Assembly (NCBI GenBank): GCA_032027005.1
Contig: JAVSMW010000006.1
Coordinates: forward strand, 116,214-180,213
Reading direction: 5' to 3'
Length of the DNA stretch: 64,000 nucleotides
Origin: JAVSMW01 sp032027005
Lineage (GTDB): Bacteria > Bacillota > Thermincolia > Thermincolales > UBA2595
Within the stretch, counting starts at the first letter, position 1; every line of letters begins with the position of its first letter. The position numbers and the translations under genes are program-made. The notes beneath the pieces are model-generated. The model worked only from the letters and a program-made list of their open reading frames with translations, did not search any database and was not told where the DNA came from. This document shows, one piece after another, positions 41,515 through 50,035 of the stretch.

Positions 41515-41703
41515 GTCGGCAGATGTCTGGCAGCTTTTGCGACCAGGGCATGAAATTTTTCAACAAATTAGGATCGGCCTCAAAATCGATGTTTGGCAGT
41601 TGCTCTAGCAAGAAGGTTAAATACCCCAATGGGCTCAGTGCCGTTTTCTTTGGCAGTTTCTATGATGCTGTAAACTATTGAGCTTGCTTGGGCGCCGTTT
41701 TTA
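41515..41703 (-). pseudogene. IS66 transposase C-terminal fragment, minus strand
   Basis: Read on the minus strand, GAQASSIVYSIIETAKENG, then after a one-base frameshift GYLTFLLEQLPNIDFEADPN and FMPWSQKLPDICR, are the classic C-terminal motifs of IS66 TnpC. No N-terminal part is present. Confidence 0.8.
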
Positions 41704-41704
41704 G

Positions 41705-41980
41705 AATAACAAAACAGCCAGTTCTTCCTGTTATGCGCTCAAGCACATAAACAGGAAAGGCTGGTTGTTTGCGGATACACCTAAAGGGGCTAAAGCCAGT
41801 GCCGTAGTCTACAGCATCGTGGAAACAGCGAAAGCTAATAACCTTAACGTATTTATGTATCTGGTTCATATCCTAAGCACGATGCCTGGAGCTGACTTTA
41901 AGGGTAATTCGTCTATCATTGAGGACTTTATGCCCTGGTCGTCAAAACTGCCAGACTACTGCCGCAGCACAGAAAAATGA
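41705..41980 (+). pseudogene. IS66 transposase C-terminal fragment, plus strand
   Basis: NNKTASSSCYALKHINRKGW, then LFADTPKGAKASAVVYSIVE and EDFMPWSSKLPDYCR match the C-terminal end of IS66 TnpC, starting at the NN..ER region. It abuts the minus-strand fragment at 41703, so two different IS66 tails point outward from one junction. An IS66-end-like TTAAGCGCTAC follows at 42052-42062. Confidence 0.8.
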
Positions 41981-42272
41981 ATATGATGATGTTACCCGGA
42001 CACCTGCAGATCAGATGTGCCGGGTTTTATATTGTCAATGCACTTTTTTGTTAAGCGCTACGATAGTTTAGGGCTTCGGTTTGTTTAGCAACCTTACCCC
42101 AGCCCACGTACGCCTGATGTGGTTCCTGATCGTCAGGCCAGAAGTTTGCTTCCGGCTTCCTTCAGATTCCACCTCGCGGTGGACACCCTTGCCCTTGGCT
42201 ATGTGCTTGGCACTATCAACCCGCACTCGGGACTTGCACCCGTTAGACTGCGCCCATGCTTGGGCGCACCAA

Positions 42273-42318
42273 AAAAAGCTGCTACACAAGTTAATGTGTA
42301 ACAGCTTTTTTTGCTTGG
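42273..42318 (-). terminator. Terminator of the gene at 42384, next to the intron 5' end
   Basis: AAAAAAAGCTG...TACACA and TGTGTAACAGCTTTTTTT form a long stem. Read on the minus strand it follows the secreted-protein gene and ends in a T-run immediately before the intron. Confidence 0.75.
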
Positions 42319-42383
42319 TTTAGTTGTGACCCTTTAGCATTCTAAATTTTGTATATTTACAATCTTCTTAGTTTTATATGATT

Positions 42384-42896
42384 TTAATAAGAGAACGCAC
42401 AATTAATATTACCGTGATTTCCGCCAGGTATGATTATTTTCACATTTGAATTGTAATTTGTTCCCAAATTGACACTCCACGATCCAGACGTTATTTTGTT
42501 AGTAGAGTACCATCCTAATGAGGGAGTCCATATAAGTATTCTTGCAGCCGTTGCCGAGGACCAATTAGGTGTAATCACCAATTTTTTGTTGGCTGCATTT
42601 GAAAAATTGAGATCGTAGGCTACTCCATAATTACCCCTAAATTTTGAGTCACCCCCGGTTTTGTATGAATTTACACCAGTATATTCACCTGGATTCAGAG
42701 ACCCACCTGCTTCACCGATTAAGAACGAGTCACCAACAGTGGCGGTTAATGATGTTGTTTTGCCTGTATATCCCAATTCTCCGCAGAATTGGTTGGGGGG
42801 AATAGCAGTATCCTGAGGGCAAGAAAAATAAGTACTAGCCGTAGTAGAAAGACCATGGACCACCCTCGCATATACATTGGGTTGATTTGAAGTCAT
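42384..42896 (-). CDS. Secreted/surface protein fragment, N-terminus uncertain
   Basis: About 170 residues from ATG 42896, rich in Ser, Thr, Asn and Gly (GEAGGSLNPGEYTGVNSYKT, LVITPNWSSATAARILIWTP). It looks like a beta-rich extracellular domain. The open frame continues 28 codons upstream (LIPGESKWVPNAYLFNVPSG) to a TAA with no start codon or signal peptide. It is therefore probably the end of a longer gene, now 5'-truncated. No family recognised. Confidence 0.5.
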   Translation of the reverse strand: MTSNQPNVYARVVHGLSTTASTYFSCPQDTAIPPNQFCGELGYTGKTTSLTATVGDSFLIGEAGGSLNPGEYTGVNSYKTGGDSKFRGNYGVAYDLNFSNAANKKLVITPNWSSATAARILIWTPSLGWYSTNKITSGSWSVNLGTNYNSNVKIIIPGGNHGNINCAFSY

Positions 42897-43430
42897 TCTT
42901 ACTCTACCAGCTACTAACTTATATCCTGATGGAACATTAAAAAGATAGGCATTGGGGACCCACTTAGATTCACCGGGAATTAGTGTAATAGTTGTAGCGT
43001 TTTGACCTTAATTGTAAGGGAAACATCTTAACCCAATAATACCATATATAATACAAAAAAAGTGTTGAAATTTGGAAATGAATTATGCGAAAAGCATGAC
43101 ATGTTATTACTTGGAATTACAAAAAACGTTATATTATATATAAGTGAATTACCTGCATTATTAAAGTATGGAGAAAAACGTCTTTAAGTTGGGCTATAAT
43201 GAGGATTTCGTAGGTTTAAAAAGGAAAAATTTATCGAAAAAAACTTGCAGAATGACTGGAAAACAAAAAAAGGCGTCTCCCTTGTGGTCGCATAACTGCC
43301 TTAAAATTTTCCCAATGTCTTCCCGCAGTTTTCCATAAATATATCCATTCCTTTCGCTTCGCTCAAGGCACAAAACGTAATGAAATATATTGGCTTTGAG
43401 CTACTTTTATACTATTCTACAGCCATAGGG
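42897..43430. other. Gene-poor AT-rich region with a repeated tag
   Basis: No gene seen. The string TCCATTCCTTTCGCTTCGCT (about 43345-43364) also occurs at about 41234-41253, each followed by a GGCACAA..CG..ATGAAA stretch, marking another duplicated fragment. Confidence 0.45.
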
Positions 43431-43832
43431 NNNNNNNNNNNNNNNNNNNNNNNNNNNNNNNNNNNNNNNNNNNNNNNNNNNNNNNNNNNNNNNNNNNNNN
43501 NNNNNNNNNNNNNNNNNNNNNNNNNNNNNNNNNNNNNNNNNNNNNNNNNNNNNNNNNNNNNNNNNNNNNNNNNNNNNNNNNNNNNNNNNNNNNNNNNNNN
43601 NNNNNNNNNNNNNNNNNNNNNNNNNNNNNNNNNNNNNNNNNNNNNNNNNNNNNNNNNNNNNNNNNNNNNNNNNNNNNNNNNNNNNNNNNNNNNNNNNNNN
43701 NNNNNNNNNNNNNNNNNNNNNNNNNNNNNNNNNNNNNNNNNNNNNNNNNNNNNNNNNNNNNNNNNNNNNNNNNNNNNNNNNNNNNNNNNNNNNNNNNNNN
43801 NNNNNNNNNNNNNNNNNNNNNNNNNNNNNNNN
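43431..43832. other. Assembly gap (402 N)
   Basis: A run of N from 43431 to 43832. Mobile-element sequence lies on the right side (43879-44223), so the gap is probably caused by a repeated insertion sequence. Confidence 0.95.
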
Positions 43833-43878
43833 GTGCCTTTAGGCACAGCCAGTAATAGGCCCTTATAGGGCTCCATTA

Positions 43879-43957
43879 AAAAGGGGCTGTTGCAATAACA
43901 GCCTTTTAGAAAAACACAAAAGACGGTGACTGGCAGATGCCAGAAGCCGTCTTTTGC
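43879..43957. terminator. Two adjacent hairpins at an IS end
   Basis: AAAAGGGGCTGTTGCAATAACAGCCTTTT (43879-43908 as arms) and AAAGACGG...CCGTCTTT with inner CTGGCAGATGCCAG (43918-43955). GGCTGTTGCAA is a common end sequence of IS1182-type elements. Confidence 0.5.
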
Positions 43958-44029
43958 TGTAAAATATAGTTGTGCAAACAAATACTTTACGACCAAATTA
44001 TACAACAACCGGGAGTGTATATCAACTGG

Positions 44030-44223
44030 TCATTCCTATGGATATCTGCGCTTTCGGCGTACTTAAACAAGACTTGGTTTTTCGTCGTTTTCTCCTGCGA
44101 GGCCAGGTAAAAGTACAGACAGAGTTCCTGCCCTTAGCCATAGCTTTTAACATAAACAAACTCCACAACAAGATTCAATCCAAGAGCAGTGGAACATATT
44201 TACACTTTCCAAAAGCAGCTTAA
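44030..44223 (+). pseudogene. IS1182-type transposase C-terminal fragment
   Basis: FGVLKQDLVFRRFLLRGQVK, then VQTEFLPLAIAFNINKLHNK match the C-terminal part of IS1182-type DDE transposases (usually FGVLKQDYGFRRFLLRG). Only about 65 residues remain. The upstream part lies in or beyond the N gap. Confidence 0.75.
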
Positions 44224-44344
44224 CGTGAAAATCGAAAACTTTTCATAGGGGAAGGTTAATACCTTGTTTTGTTATGCCTAAAACAGGGATCATATGGTGA
44301 AATACACCTCGTAGATGTAACTTATTTTTTTGTTCCCATCAAAA

Positions 44345-44393
44345 AAGAGCGTGTCACGCTACGTTTTTTGATTAACGTTTTGCGACACGCCCA
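44345..44393 (-). terminator. Terminator after the Gln/Tyr-rich gene
   Basis: On the minus strand, GCGTGTCGC...ACGT...GACACGC followed by TCTTTTTT forms a compound stem directly after the gene at 44405. Confidence 0.65.
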
Positions 44394-44404
44394 TAATTAT
44401 TCTT

Positions 44405-44746
44405 CTACTGATTAATGTCATTGTTAGTGTTAAACACTCTTGTTCCAGTTGGTCCATAATTGCTGCCGTATTGATAGCCGTAACTGCCGGCATAGCTATA
44501 CGGGCTGCCGGAACCGTACTGTCCGGTTGAGCCGTAGTATGGAGTCGAAATAGGCAGTTGAGACCAGTTGCCGGTTTGCTGCCCTGTTGCTCCAAAGCTC
44601 ACCTGGCCGGCGGCCTGGGACATCATACTGTTCATTTGAGAAATCTGCTGACTCAGTTGCGATGCCAGCTGCTGCAGATACTGCAGCTGCTGTTGAAACT
44701 GCTGCATTTGGCTGCTTAGCTGCTGGAAAGTTTGACGATATGGCAT
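44405..44746 (-). CDS. Gln-rich/Gly-Tyr-Ser-rich small protein
   Basis: The product has 113 residues with AGGGAGGTG upstream. The first half is a Gln-rich amphipathic coiled coil (FQQLSSQMQQFQQQLQYLQQ). The second half is a low-complexity Gly/Tyr/Ser/Pro tail (PYYGSTGQYGSGSPYSYAGS). No transmembrane or signal segment. This composition resembles small spore-coat or adhesive proteins of Firmicutes, but no family is recognised. Confidence 0.65.
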   Translation of the reverse strand: MPYRQTFQQLSSQMQQFQQQLQYLQQLASQLSQQISQMNSMMSQAAGQVSFGATGQQTGNWSQLPISTPYYGSTGQYGSGSPYSYAGSYGYQYGSNYGPTGTRVFNTNNDINQ

Positions 44747-44896
44747 AAAATCACCTCCCTATGTATTGGTAATAATCAATTATCAAAATGTAGTATTTAA
44801 CAATTAAGGCAAACCTATTAGTGGAAATTGCTGGGCCTGCAGGAAATACCTTCTGAATGACGAAAAAAGTAATAATTTGATTAAGGGGGATGCAAT

Positions 44897-46141
44897 TTGA
44901 CTAAAAAAATATTTTTCCCCATCATCATTCTGATGGTCCTATTATTTATCTTGACTCTTGCAGGCTGCCAGGCATTCAAACCGGATTTCAGTCAGGCCAT
45001 AGCCGCAAAAACTCCGGACGAAGAGGTGCTTCCAACTCCTTCGGCGGGTCTTGAACCTGCTGTAGCACCTGTTAATCAAGAGCCCATAAGCATTACCCTT
45101 GCTCTTGTGGGGGATATTATGGTTCATCAAAGTCAGCTTAATGCGGCCCTGGATAAGAAGACAGGACAATATAATTTTAGTGATTATTTTCAAAGTGTCA
45201 GAGATTATCTGCAAGAGGCTGATTTGACCATTGGGAATCTTGAGACGACTGTAGCCGGAAAAAACTGGGGATATTCCGGATATCCGGTCTTTAATACCCC
45301 GGCAGAGATTCTCTTGGCTGCTAAAGACGCGGGTTTTGATGTCCTCACCAATGCTAATAACCACTCCATGGACCGTGGTGCTTCAGGTGTTTTGGCCACA
45401 ATTCAGCAGTTGGAACAGGCCGGTCTCAAACATACCGGTACTTCGGCATCTTTGCAGGAACGTTCGAATTATCTGGTAGTGGACATCAAAGGGATTAAGC
45501 TGGCTATCCTTGCGTACACCTATGGGACCAACGGGATAGTTGTGCCTAAAGGCCAGGAATTTCTAGTCAATATGATTAATCTTCCGGAAATTACTGAAGA
45601 TATCAGGCAGGTTAGAGCCTTGGGCGTCGACGTGGTGTTAGTCTTTCCTCATTTTGGGACTGAGTACTCCCGTGTACCCGGTAATAAAGAAAAAGAGCTG
45701 GTCGAGCAGTTCTTCAAAGCCGGTGCCGATATAGTCGCCGGCAGCCATCCACATGTGCTCCAGCCTATGCTCAGACGTGATACATTGGAGCAGGAAGGCA
45801 TGTTTCTCGCGTATTCATTGGGTAATTTTATTTCCGCCCAACGGGATAAATATAAAGACAGCGGTATAATTCTTAACTTAACACTGCAAAAAGACCTGGC
45901 GACAGGCAAGATTGCCCTTGGCAAGACGGAGTATATTCCTACCTGGGTCCAAATAGCTTCTCAGAATGGCCGCAAATTTTATCGCGTGGTGGCTGTGGAA
46001 AACGCCATCAGGCAGTTCCGTGAAGGCACTGACAAGACTATTCGGCAGCGGGATTATGAGAGGCTGCTGCAGGTTTGGGATGAAACAACTAAAATGTTGA
46101 CAGGTCCGGCGGCTCCGGTGCTTAAAAATGCGAAATGGTAA
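44897..46141 (+). CDS. CapA-family lipoprotein (poly-gamma-glutamate synthesis type)
   Basis: The product has 414 residues with a TTG start after AAGGGGG. The lipoprotein signal ends LLFILTLAGC. The CapA domain (about 62-330), a metallophosphoesterase-like fold, shows LALVGDIMVHQSQL, GNLETTV, NANNHSMDRG, VVLVFPHFGTEY and GSHPHVLQPM. The true CapA helps build poly-gamma-glutamate capsules; stand-alone lipoprotein homologues are common and their role is less clear. No capBC genes are in the window. Confidence 0.85.
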   Translation: MTKKIFFPIIILMVLLFILTLAGCQAFKPDFSQAIAAKTPDEEVLPTPSAGLEPAVAPVNQEPISITLALVGDIMVHQSQLNAALDKKTGQYNFSDYFQSVRDYLQEADLTIGNLETTVAGKNWGYSGYPVFNTPAEILLAAKDAGFDVLTNANNHSMDRGASGVLATIQQLEQAGLKHTGTSASLQERSNYLVVDIKGIKLAILAYTYGTNGIVVPKGQEFLVNMINLPEITEDIRQVRALGVDVVLVFPHFGTEYSRVPGNKEKELVEQFFKAGADIVAGSHPHVLQPMLRRDTLEQEGMFLAYSLGNFISAQRDKYKDSGIILNLTLQKDLATGKIALGKTEYIPTWVQIASQNGRKFYRVVAVENAIRQFREGTDKTIRQRDYERLLQVWDETTKMLTGPAAPVLKNAKW

Positions 46142-46254
46142 AAACACGAGAGATTATGATAAAAGCCCTGATTTATGCGTGTTATTAACGTATTTATTGG
46201 ACATCATAAAATAACAAACGTAGAGAGAACCAAACATCATAGGAGGAGCAATAA

Positions 46255-47448
46255 ATGGCTGAACGGGTTGTTATTTTAGGAGCCGGGTATGGCGGTGTCA
46301 AAAGTGCCCTCACCCTTGCCGAAGCAAGCGGGGATACAGAGACTGAGATCATTTTGGTTAACAAACACAATTATCACCAGTTTATCACCGAACTTCATGA
46401 GTCAGCTACCGGTCATCTTGATAACAATGATATACGGGTAGGTTTGGATGAAATATTTGGGGACACCAGGGTCAAATTGGCAAAAGACGTAGTAGTCATG
46501 ATTCTCCCTAAAGAGGATAAAGTGGTGCTGGAAAAAGAGACCCTGGAGTATGATTACCTGGTGGTTGGGTTGGGAAGTGAGCCGGAATATTTTGATATCC
46601 CGGGCATGGAACAGTACAGCATGACTTTGCGTAGTTTGAACAGTGCTAAATTTATAAAAACCAGGATCGAAAACAATTTTGCTTCATATAAAACAAATCC
46701 ATCTGCTAGAGAAATGTTAAATATCGTTGTCGGCGGAGCGGGATTCACCGGGATTGAACTGACCGGTGAGCTGGCTGATTGGCTGCCCCAATTAGCTGAG
46801 CAATATGACCTGCCCAAGGATGCCTATTCTTTGATTTGTATTGAAGCTTCATCTACAATCTTAAAGGGAGCTGATAAACACCTTATTGATAACTCTTATA
46901 GAATTTTGCAGGAAAAAGGTGTGCGTATTATCACAGGTGTGCCTATTGAAGAAGTTACAGGAAATCAAATAAAGCTGGGCAGCGGTGAAACCATAAAAAC
47001 CAATGCCTTTATCTGGACCGGCGGCATTCGCGCTAATAATATAGTAACCCAGGCGGGTTTTACGGCTTCAGTTCGAGGTAGAGCAAGTGTGAACAAGTAC
47101 TTGCAATCTGCCGACTACCCCAATGTCTACCTGATTGGGGATAATGCCTTTATTACCGCCCCTGATACCGGGGAGGTGATGGGTCCAACAGCCCAGGTGG
47201 CGATACAAAGCGGACATGTGGCAGCTCTAAACATCCTGGCTGAGATAAAGGGAGAGGACCCGGTGGTATTCCATCCCAAAGAGATGGGACGGATAGTTTC
47301 AGTTGGCAGGAAAGTGGCAGTAGGTAAAATAGGCACCAAGATCAAGCCTAAAGGACGTGTCGGCGGGCTGATAAAAGAAGCAATTCAATGGAAATATCTA
47401 TATTCCATCGGAGGCTTGAGGTTAGTTGCAAAAAAATTATTGAAGTAA
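46255..47448 (+). CDS. Type II NADH dehydrogenase (NDH-2) family
   Basis: The product has 397 residues with TAGGAGGAG upstream. It has two dinucleotide folds: FAD (VVILGAGYGGVKSAL at the N-terminus; YLIGDNAFI near 300) and NAD(P)H (IVVGGAGFTGIELTGELADW around 165). It ends in a basic amphipathic segment (GGLRLVAKKLLK) suited to membrane attachment. It would pass electrons from NADH to quinone without pumping ions. The cytochrome gene follows after 155 bases, suggesting a shared respiratory or electron-export role. Confidence 0.87.
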   Translation: MAERVVILGAGYGGVKSALTLAEASGDTETEIILVNKHNYHQFITELHESATGHLDNNDIRVGLDEIFGDTRVKLAKDVVVMILPKEDKVVLEKETLEYDYLVVGLGSEPEYFDIPGMEQYSMTLRSLNSAKFIKTRIENNFASYKTNPSAREMLNIVVGGAGFTGIELTGELADWLPQLAEQYDLPKDAYSLICIEASSTILKGADKHLIDNSYRILQEKGVRIITGVPIEEVTGNQIKLGSGETIKTNAFIWTGGIRANNIVTQAGFTASVRGRASVNKYLQSADYPNVYLIGDNAFITAPDTGEVMGPTAQVAIQSGHVAALNILAEIKGEDPVVFHPKEMGRIVSVGRKVAVGKIGTKIKPKGRVGGLIKEAIQWKYLYSIGGLRLVAKKLLK

Positions 47449-47603
47449 GTCACGGGTCATTTGACTCGTTTTTTATGACTTTTCACGTTTTTGGGGGGTG
47501 GGCACTGGTACATTTGACCATTATTTTTTTAATGGTAAAGCAGGAAAATTGTTACTATGTGTCGAAAAGAACTATCAACAGAGAAATAAGCGGGGTGATA
47601 ATA

Positions 47604-48419
47604 ATGAGCAAAAAATCAGAAAGAACGGGGTTTTTAGAGAAAAGGTCCAACAAACTGTTAATACTCATAATTGTAGTTTTTTTGGCCCTGGTGGCTACTA
47701 CTGTTGGGGCGTTTGAGTACACCAGCGCAAGCAGTTTCTGTAATTCCTGCCACATTATGAATCCATCTTACAATGCTTGGGCAAGTTCCGGTCACAAAGA
47801 CATCCACTGTTACAACTGCCATCTGGAGGAAGGTAAAATCAACTATTTAAAGGCTAAGGTTAATGGCCTTAAAGAAGTATATCTCACTGTTACCAATTCA
47901 GTAACAACTACCGGGACAGACGAAAAGGCATGGGATAAGTGCCAGAAATGCCATGCCAAGGTCCTTGAGCCTGCCCAGAAAGTCGGTAGTTTAGAATTTG
48001 AGCATGCCAAGCATTTGAACCAGGGTATGAACTGTAAACAGTGTCACGGCAACCTGGTTCATGGAGAAGAGAATAAAGATTTCAAGCAATTTTGTATTGG
48101 CTGTCACCAAAGCAATGCAATCAGCCCGTCATCCCATAGCAAACCGGAGTTTAAAGCAACTCATGGCCAGGCTTTTCTGAAAAACAACGACAGCTGCGCA
48201 ATCTGCCACAATGCAGGTCAGGCCCAACAGGCTAAGCCCGATGTACCCTCCAAAGCCCCGTCCTGTCAAGCCTGCCACGGTGTAGCTTTACCTCATCCCC
48301 AGGGTTACATAGCCCAGCACAAAACTGATGCATCCAAAGGAACGGCTCAATGTATGACCTGCCACAACGGTGCGGCAGGGCGCCAGGCACCTGCCTGCAG
48401 CAAGTGCCATAAGGCCTGA
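47604..48419 (+). CDS. Nonaheme c-type cytochrome (NapC/NirT-like N-terminus)
   Basis: The product has 271 residues. ATG 47604 follows GGGGTG; longer frames would only add unrelated residues. One N-terminal membrane anchor (LLILIIVVFLALVATTVGAF) is followed by nine CxxCH heme sites (CNSCH, CYNCH, CQKCH, CKQCH, CIGCH, CAICH, CQACH, CMTCH, CSKCH). The first part resembles NapC/NirT quinol dehydrogenases. Such a cytochrome would carry electrons from the quinone pool to an external acceptor. Multiheme cytochromes are rare in Clostridia except metal-reducing Peptococcaceae such as Thermincola. Confidence 0.88.
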   Translation: MSKKSERTGFLEKRSNKLLILIIVVFLALVATTVGAFEYTSASSFCNSCHIMNPSYNAWASSGHKDIHCYNCHLEEGKINYLKAKVNGLKEVYLTVTNSVTTTGTDEKAWDKCQKCHAKVLEPAQKVGSLEFEHAKHLNQGMNCKQCHGNLVHGEENKDFKQFCIGCHQSNAISPSSHSKPEFKATHGQAFLKNNDSCAICHNAGQAQQAKPDVPSKAPSCQACHGVALPHPQGYIAQHKTDASKGTAQCMTCHNGAAGRQAPACSKCHKA

Positions 48420-48424
48420 AAAAC

Positions 48425-48742
48425 TTATTGTTTCGGAACGGCGGCTGGGGGTTTCCCCGGCCCCTTTTGTTCTATTAAGATTGCGGCATCAGGGCAGACA
48501 GTCTGGCAAACTCCACAAACGATACAACCATCAATTCTGGGTACGACACTAGGGGTACCCATAAAGCCTAAAGTATCTGACCATTCAATAACCTTAACGG
48601 GGCATTTTTCTATACAGAGCCCGCATCCTTTGCATAACCCGGGATATATGTTCCAGAATCCTTTGGAGTTTTCGAAATTCTTGATTTCCCAACGTCTATT
48701 ATCAGGCTCTTTTTTTTGTGTGGTTTGGATATTCTCCTGCAT
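48425..48742 (-). CDS. 2[4Fe-4S] ferredoxin-like protein
   Basis: The product has 105 residues with AAAGGAGG upstream. Two CxxCxxCxxxCP motifs: CKGCGLCIEKCP and CIVCGVCQTVCP. The layout, with 'YPGLCKGCGLCIEKCP..VI' and a ~25-residue spacer, is that of the delta/gamma-type ferredoxin subunits of 2-oxoacid oxidoreductases. No such enzyme is adjacent, so it may be a free electron carrier. It is convergent with the cytochrome gene; only 5 bases separate them. Confidence 0.85.
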   Translation of the reverse strand: MQENIQTTQKKEPDNRRWEIKNFENSKGFWNIYPGLCKGCGLCIEKCPVKVIEWSDTLGFMGTPSVVPRIDGCIVCGVCQTVCPDAAILIEQKGPGKPPAAVPKQ

Positions 48743-48894
48743 TGGCGGAACCTCCTTTGCCTTTAGTTTTTTCCTGCCGTGGCTGGATTATGCTAAGAAA
48801 ATAGTAAAAAAACAAACCGTATAACCGGCTTGATTCCAACTAATAATATAAGTTGAACAGAGATCCCAGAAAAAGTAGCTATGGAGGTGGTTAT

Positions 48895-49161
48895 ATGAAT
48901 AAAAAGAGAGTCGCCATCGAAGCAAGCTTGGACAATATGCGGGATTTTTTGGCTGAAAAAGGGTATGAAGTAGTCCAGTTAGACCCTCATACCCAGACCG
49001 GGATTGAACTAAAGAACTGTGATGCAGTTTTGATTTCCGGCATGGATAACAACCTGATGGGTATGACAACAATTATGACTGAATCACCAGTAATTGATGT
49101 CAAAGGAATGACTCCCCCGGAAGTTCTGAGCAGATTAAACCGGACTTTTCACAGAGTTTAA
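48895..49161 (+). CDS. UPF0180 (YkuS-like) protein
   Basis: The product has 88 residues from ATG 48895 (GGAGGTGG upstream). RVAIEASLDNMRDFLAEKGY and DAVLISGMDNNLMGM match the UPF0180 family found in Firmicutes (Bacillus YkuS). Function is unknown. Confidence 0.8.
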   Translation: MNKKRVAIEASLDNMRDFLAEKGYEVVQLDPHTQTGIELKNCDAVLISGMDNNLMGMTTIMTESPVIDVKGMTPPEVLSRLNRTFHRV

Positions 49162-49171
49162 AAAGGCAAGG

Positions 49172-49213
49172 CCAAACAGCGTACATACAGCAGATGTACG
49201 CTGTTTGGTTTTT
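49172..49213 (+). terminator. Terminator after the UPF0180 gene
   Basis: CCAAACAGCGTACA (49172-49185) pairs perfectly over 14 bp with TGTACGCTGTTTGG (49195-49208), followed by TTTTTGG. Confidence 0.9.
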
Positions 49214-49229
49214 GGTGGGAAGTTGTGAA

Positions 49230-49266
49230 ACTAGGCCACAGAGTACACTGAGGCACAGAGACAGAC
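49230..49266 (-). repeat. CTCTGTGCCTCAGTG dispersed repeat, inverted copy
   Basis: GGCCACAGAGTACACTGAGGCACAGAGA is the reverse complement of the segment at 21428-21462 with minor differences. The gap 49162-49444 contains no gene. Confidence 0.55.
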
Positions 49267-49444
49267 TGCTAAATTCAAATCAGCTTATCTTTAACAAGAG
49301 CAGTTTTTTTCCATTTAGGAAAAAGGTAAGAAGAATATTAAAATTCCTCTGGGGACGCCTGAGCGAATGCAGGTCACTAGAAACTCTTGTTATTTATAGG
49401 CAACAGATTTATAATTGAATCACCGGAAAGAAAGGAATGATTTT

Positions 49445-49771
49445 TTGGAACAAAAGATTTTTGAGTTAATGGAAAAAATGTACCGTGAAATGCAAAACGT
49501 CAGAAATGAAATGGATAATGGTTTTTCTGAAGTAAATAATAGACTCAGTGTTCTCGAATCAGACGTATTAGGTCTAAAACAAGGCCAAACCAGCTTAGTA
49601 AAACAAGTTGCTCAGATAGAAAATAACCTTAAGCCAAAAGTCGAAGCTGCTCTTGATGGGTACAAGGTAGTCTATGAAAAGTTGGAAGTCATTGAAAATA
49701 AAGTTGATAAGTTGGCTGAAACCGTTGAGAACCACGATGTTAAAATAGAAGGAATAAGGAAGGCAAAATAA
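49445..49771 (+). CDS. Coiled-coil protein of unknown function
   Basis: The product has 108 residues. TTG 49445 follows AAAGGAA. Nearly the whole length is heptad-like (KIFELMEKMYREMQNVRNEM, VIENKVDKLAETVENHDVKI) and predicted to form a coiled coil. Small proteins like this are common in Clostridia. No domain or partner is identified. Confidence 0.65.
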   Translation: MEQKIFELMEKMYREMQNVRNEMDNGFSEVNNRLSVLESDVLGLKQGQTSLVKQVAQIENNLKPKVEAALDGYKVVYEKLEVIENKVDKLAETVENHDVKIEGIRKAK

Positions 49772-49793
49772 AAGAATAATTAAGGTCTATGTT

Positions 49794-49822
49794 AAGGAAG
49801 GCAGGAGCCCTTCCTTTTTTTG
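49794..49822 (+). terminator. Terminator after the coiled-coil gene
   Basis: AAGGAAGG (49794-49801) pairs with CCTTCCTT (49809-49816), followed by seven or more T. Confidence 0.85.
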
Positions 49823-50035
49823 TAACAAAACTTAAAGCCTTGTATATCAAGCTATTGAACTGTAAATTATGCTGCGAAGGTTGAGTTTATCAGAGACTTC
49901 TGGGCTTTGTTATTTTGATTGCAGCTTCGCTGCGCTATGCGCTCAGCGGTATGTTTAGTTGATTTGATGGTAGATTTCGGCATATAATTAGGGCGTGTCG
50001 AAAAACCAAAATAACGGTTTCGAGGTGAAGTGAAA

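Larger units (their letters stand above)
41005..42269 (-). mobile_element. Group II intron (class C-like), interrupted by IS66 debris
   Basis: On the minus strand the element starts GTGCGCCC (42269-42262) with typical domain I sequence. It ends after domain V (41046-41079) and a domain VI-like stem followed by CCTCCTAT near 41005. The reverse transcriptase gene is gone, replaced by IS66 fragments and other non-coding sequence. Its 5' junction lies directly after a terminator hairpin with a T-run (42273-42315), the insertion preference known for class C introns. Confidence 0.75.

Noticed and set aside
42068..42323. Open frames on both strands near 42.1-42.3 kb
   Set aside because: The sequence is the 5' domain I of a group II intron, not protein coding.
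43380..44008. Open frames on both strands across the N run
   Set aside because: They consist almost entirely of undetermined bases and have no coding support.
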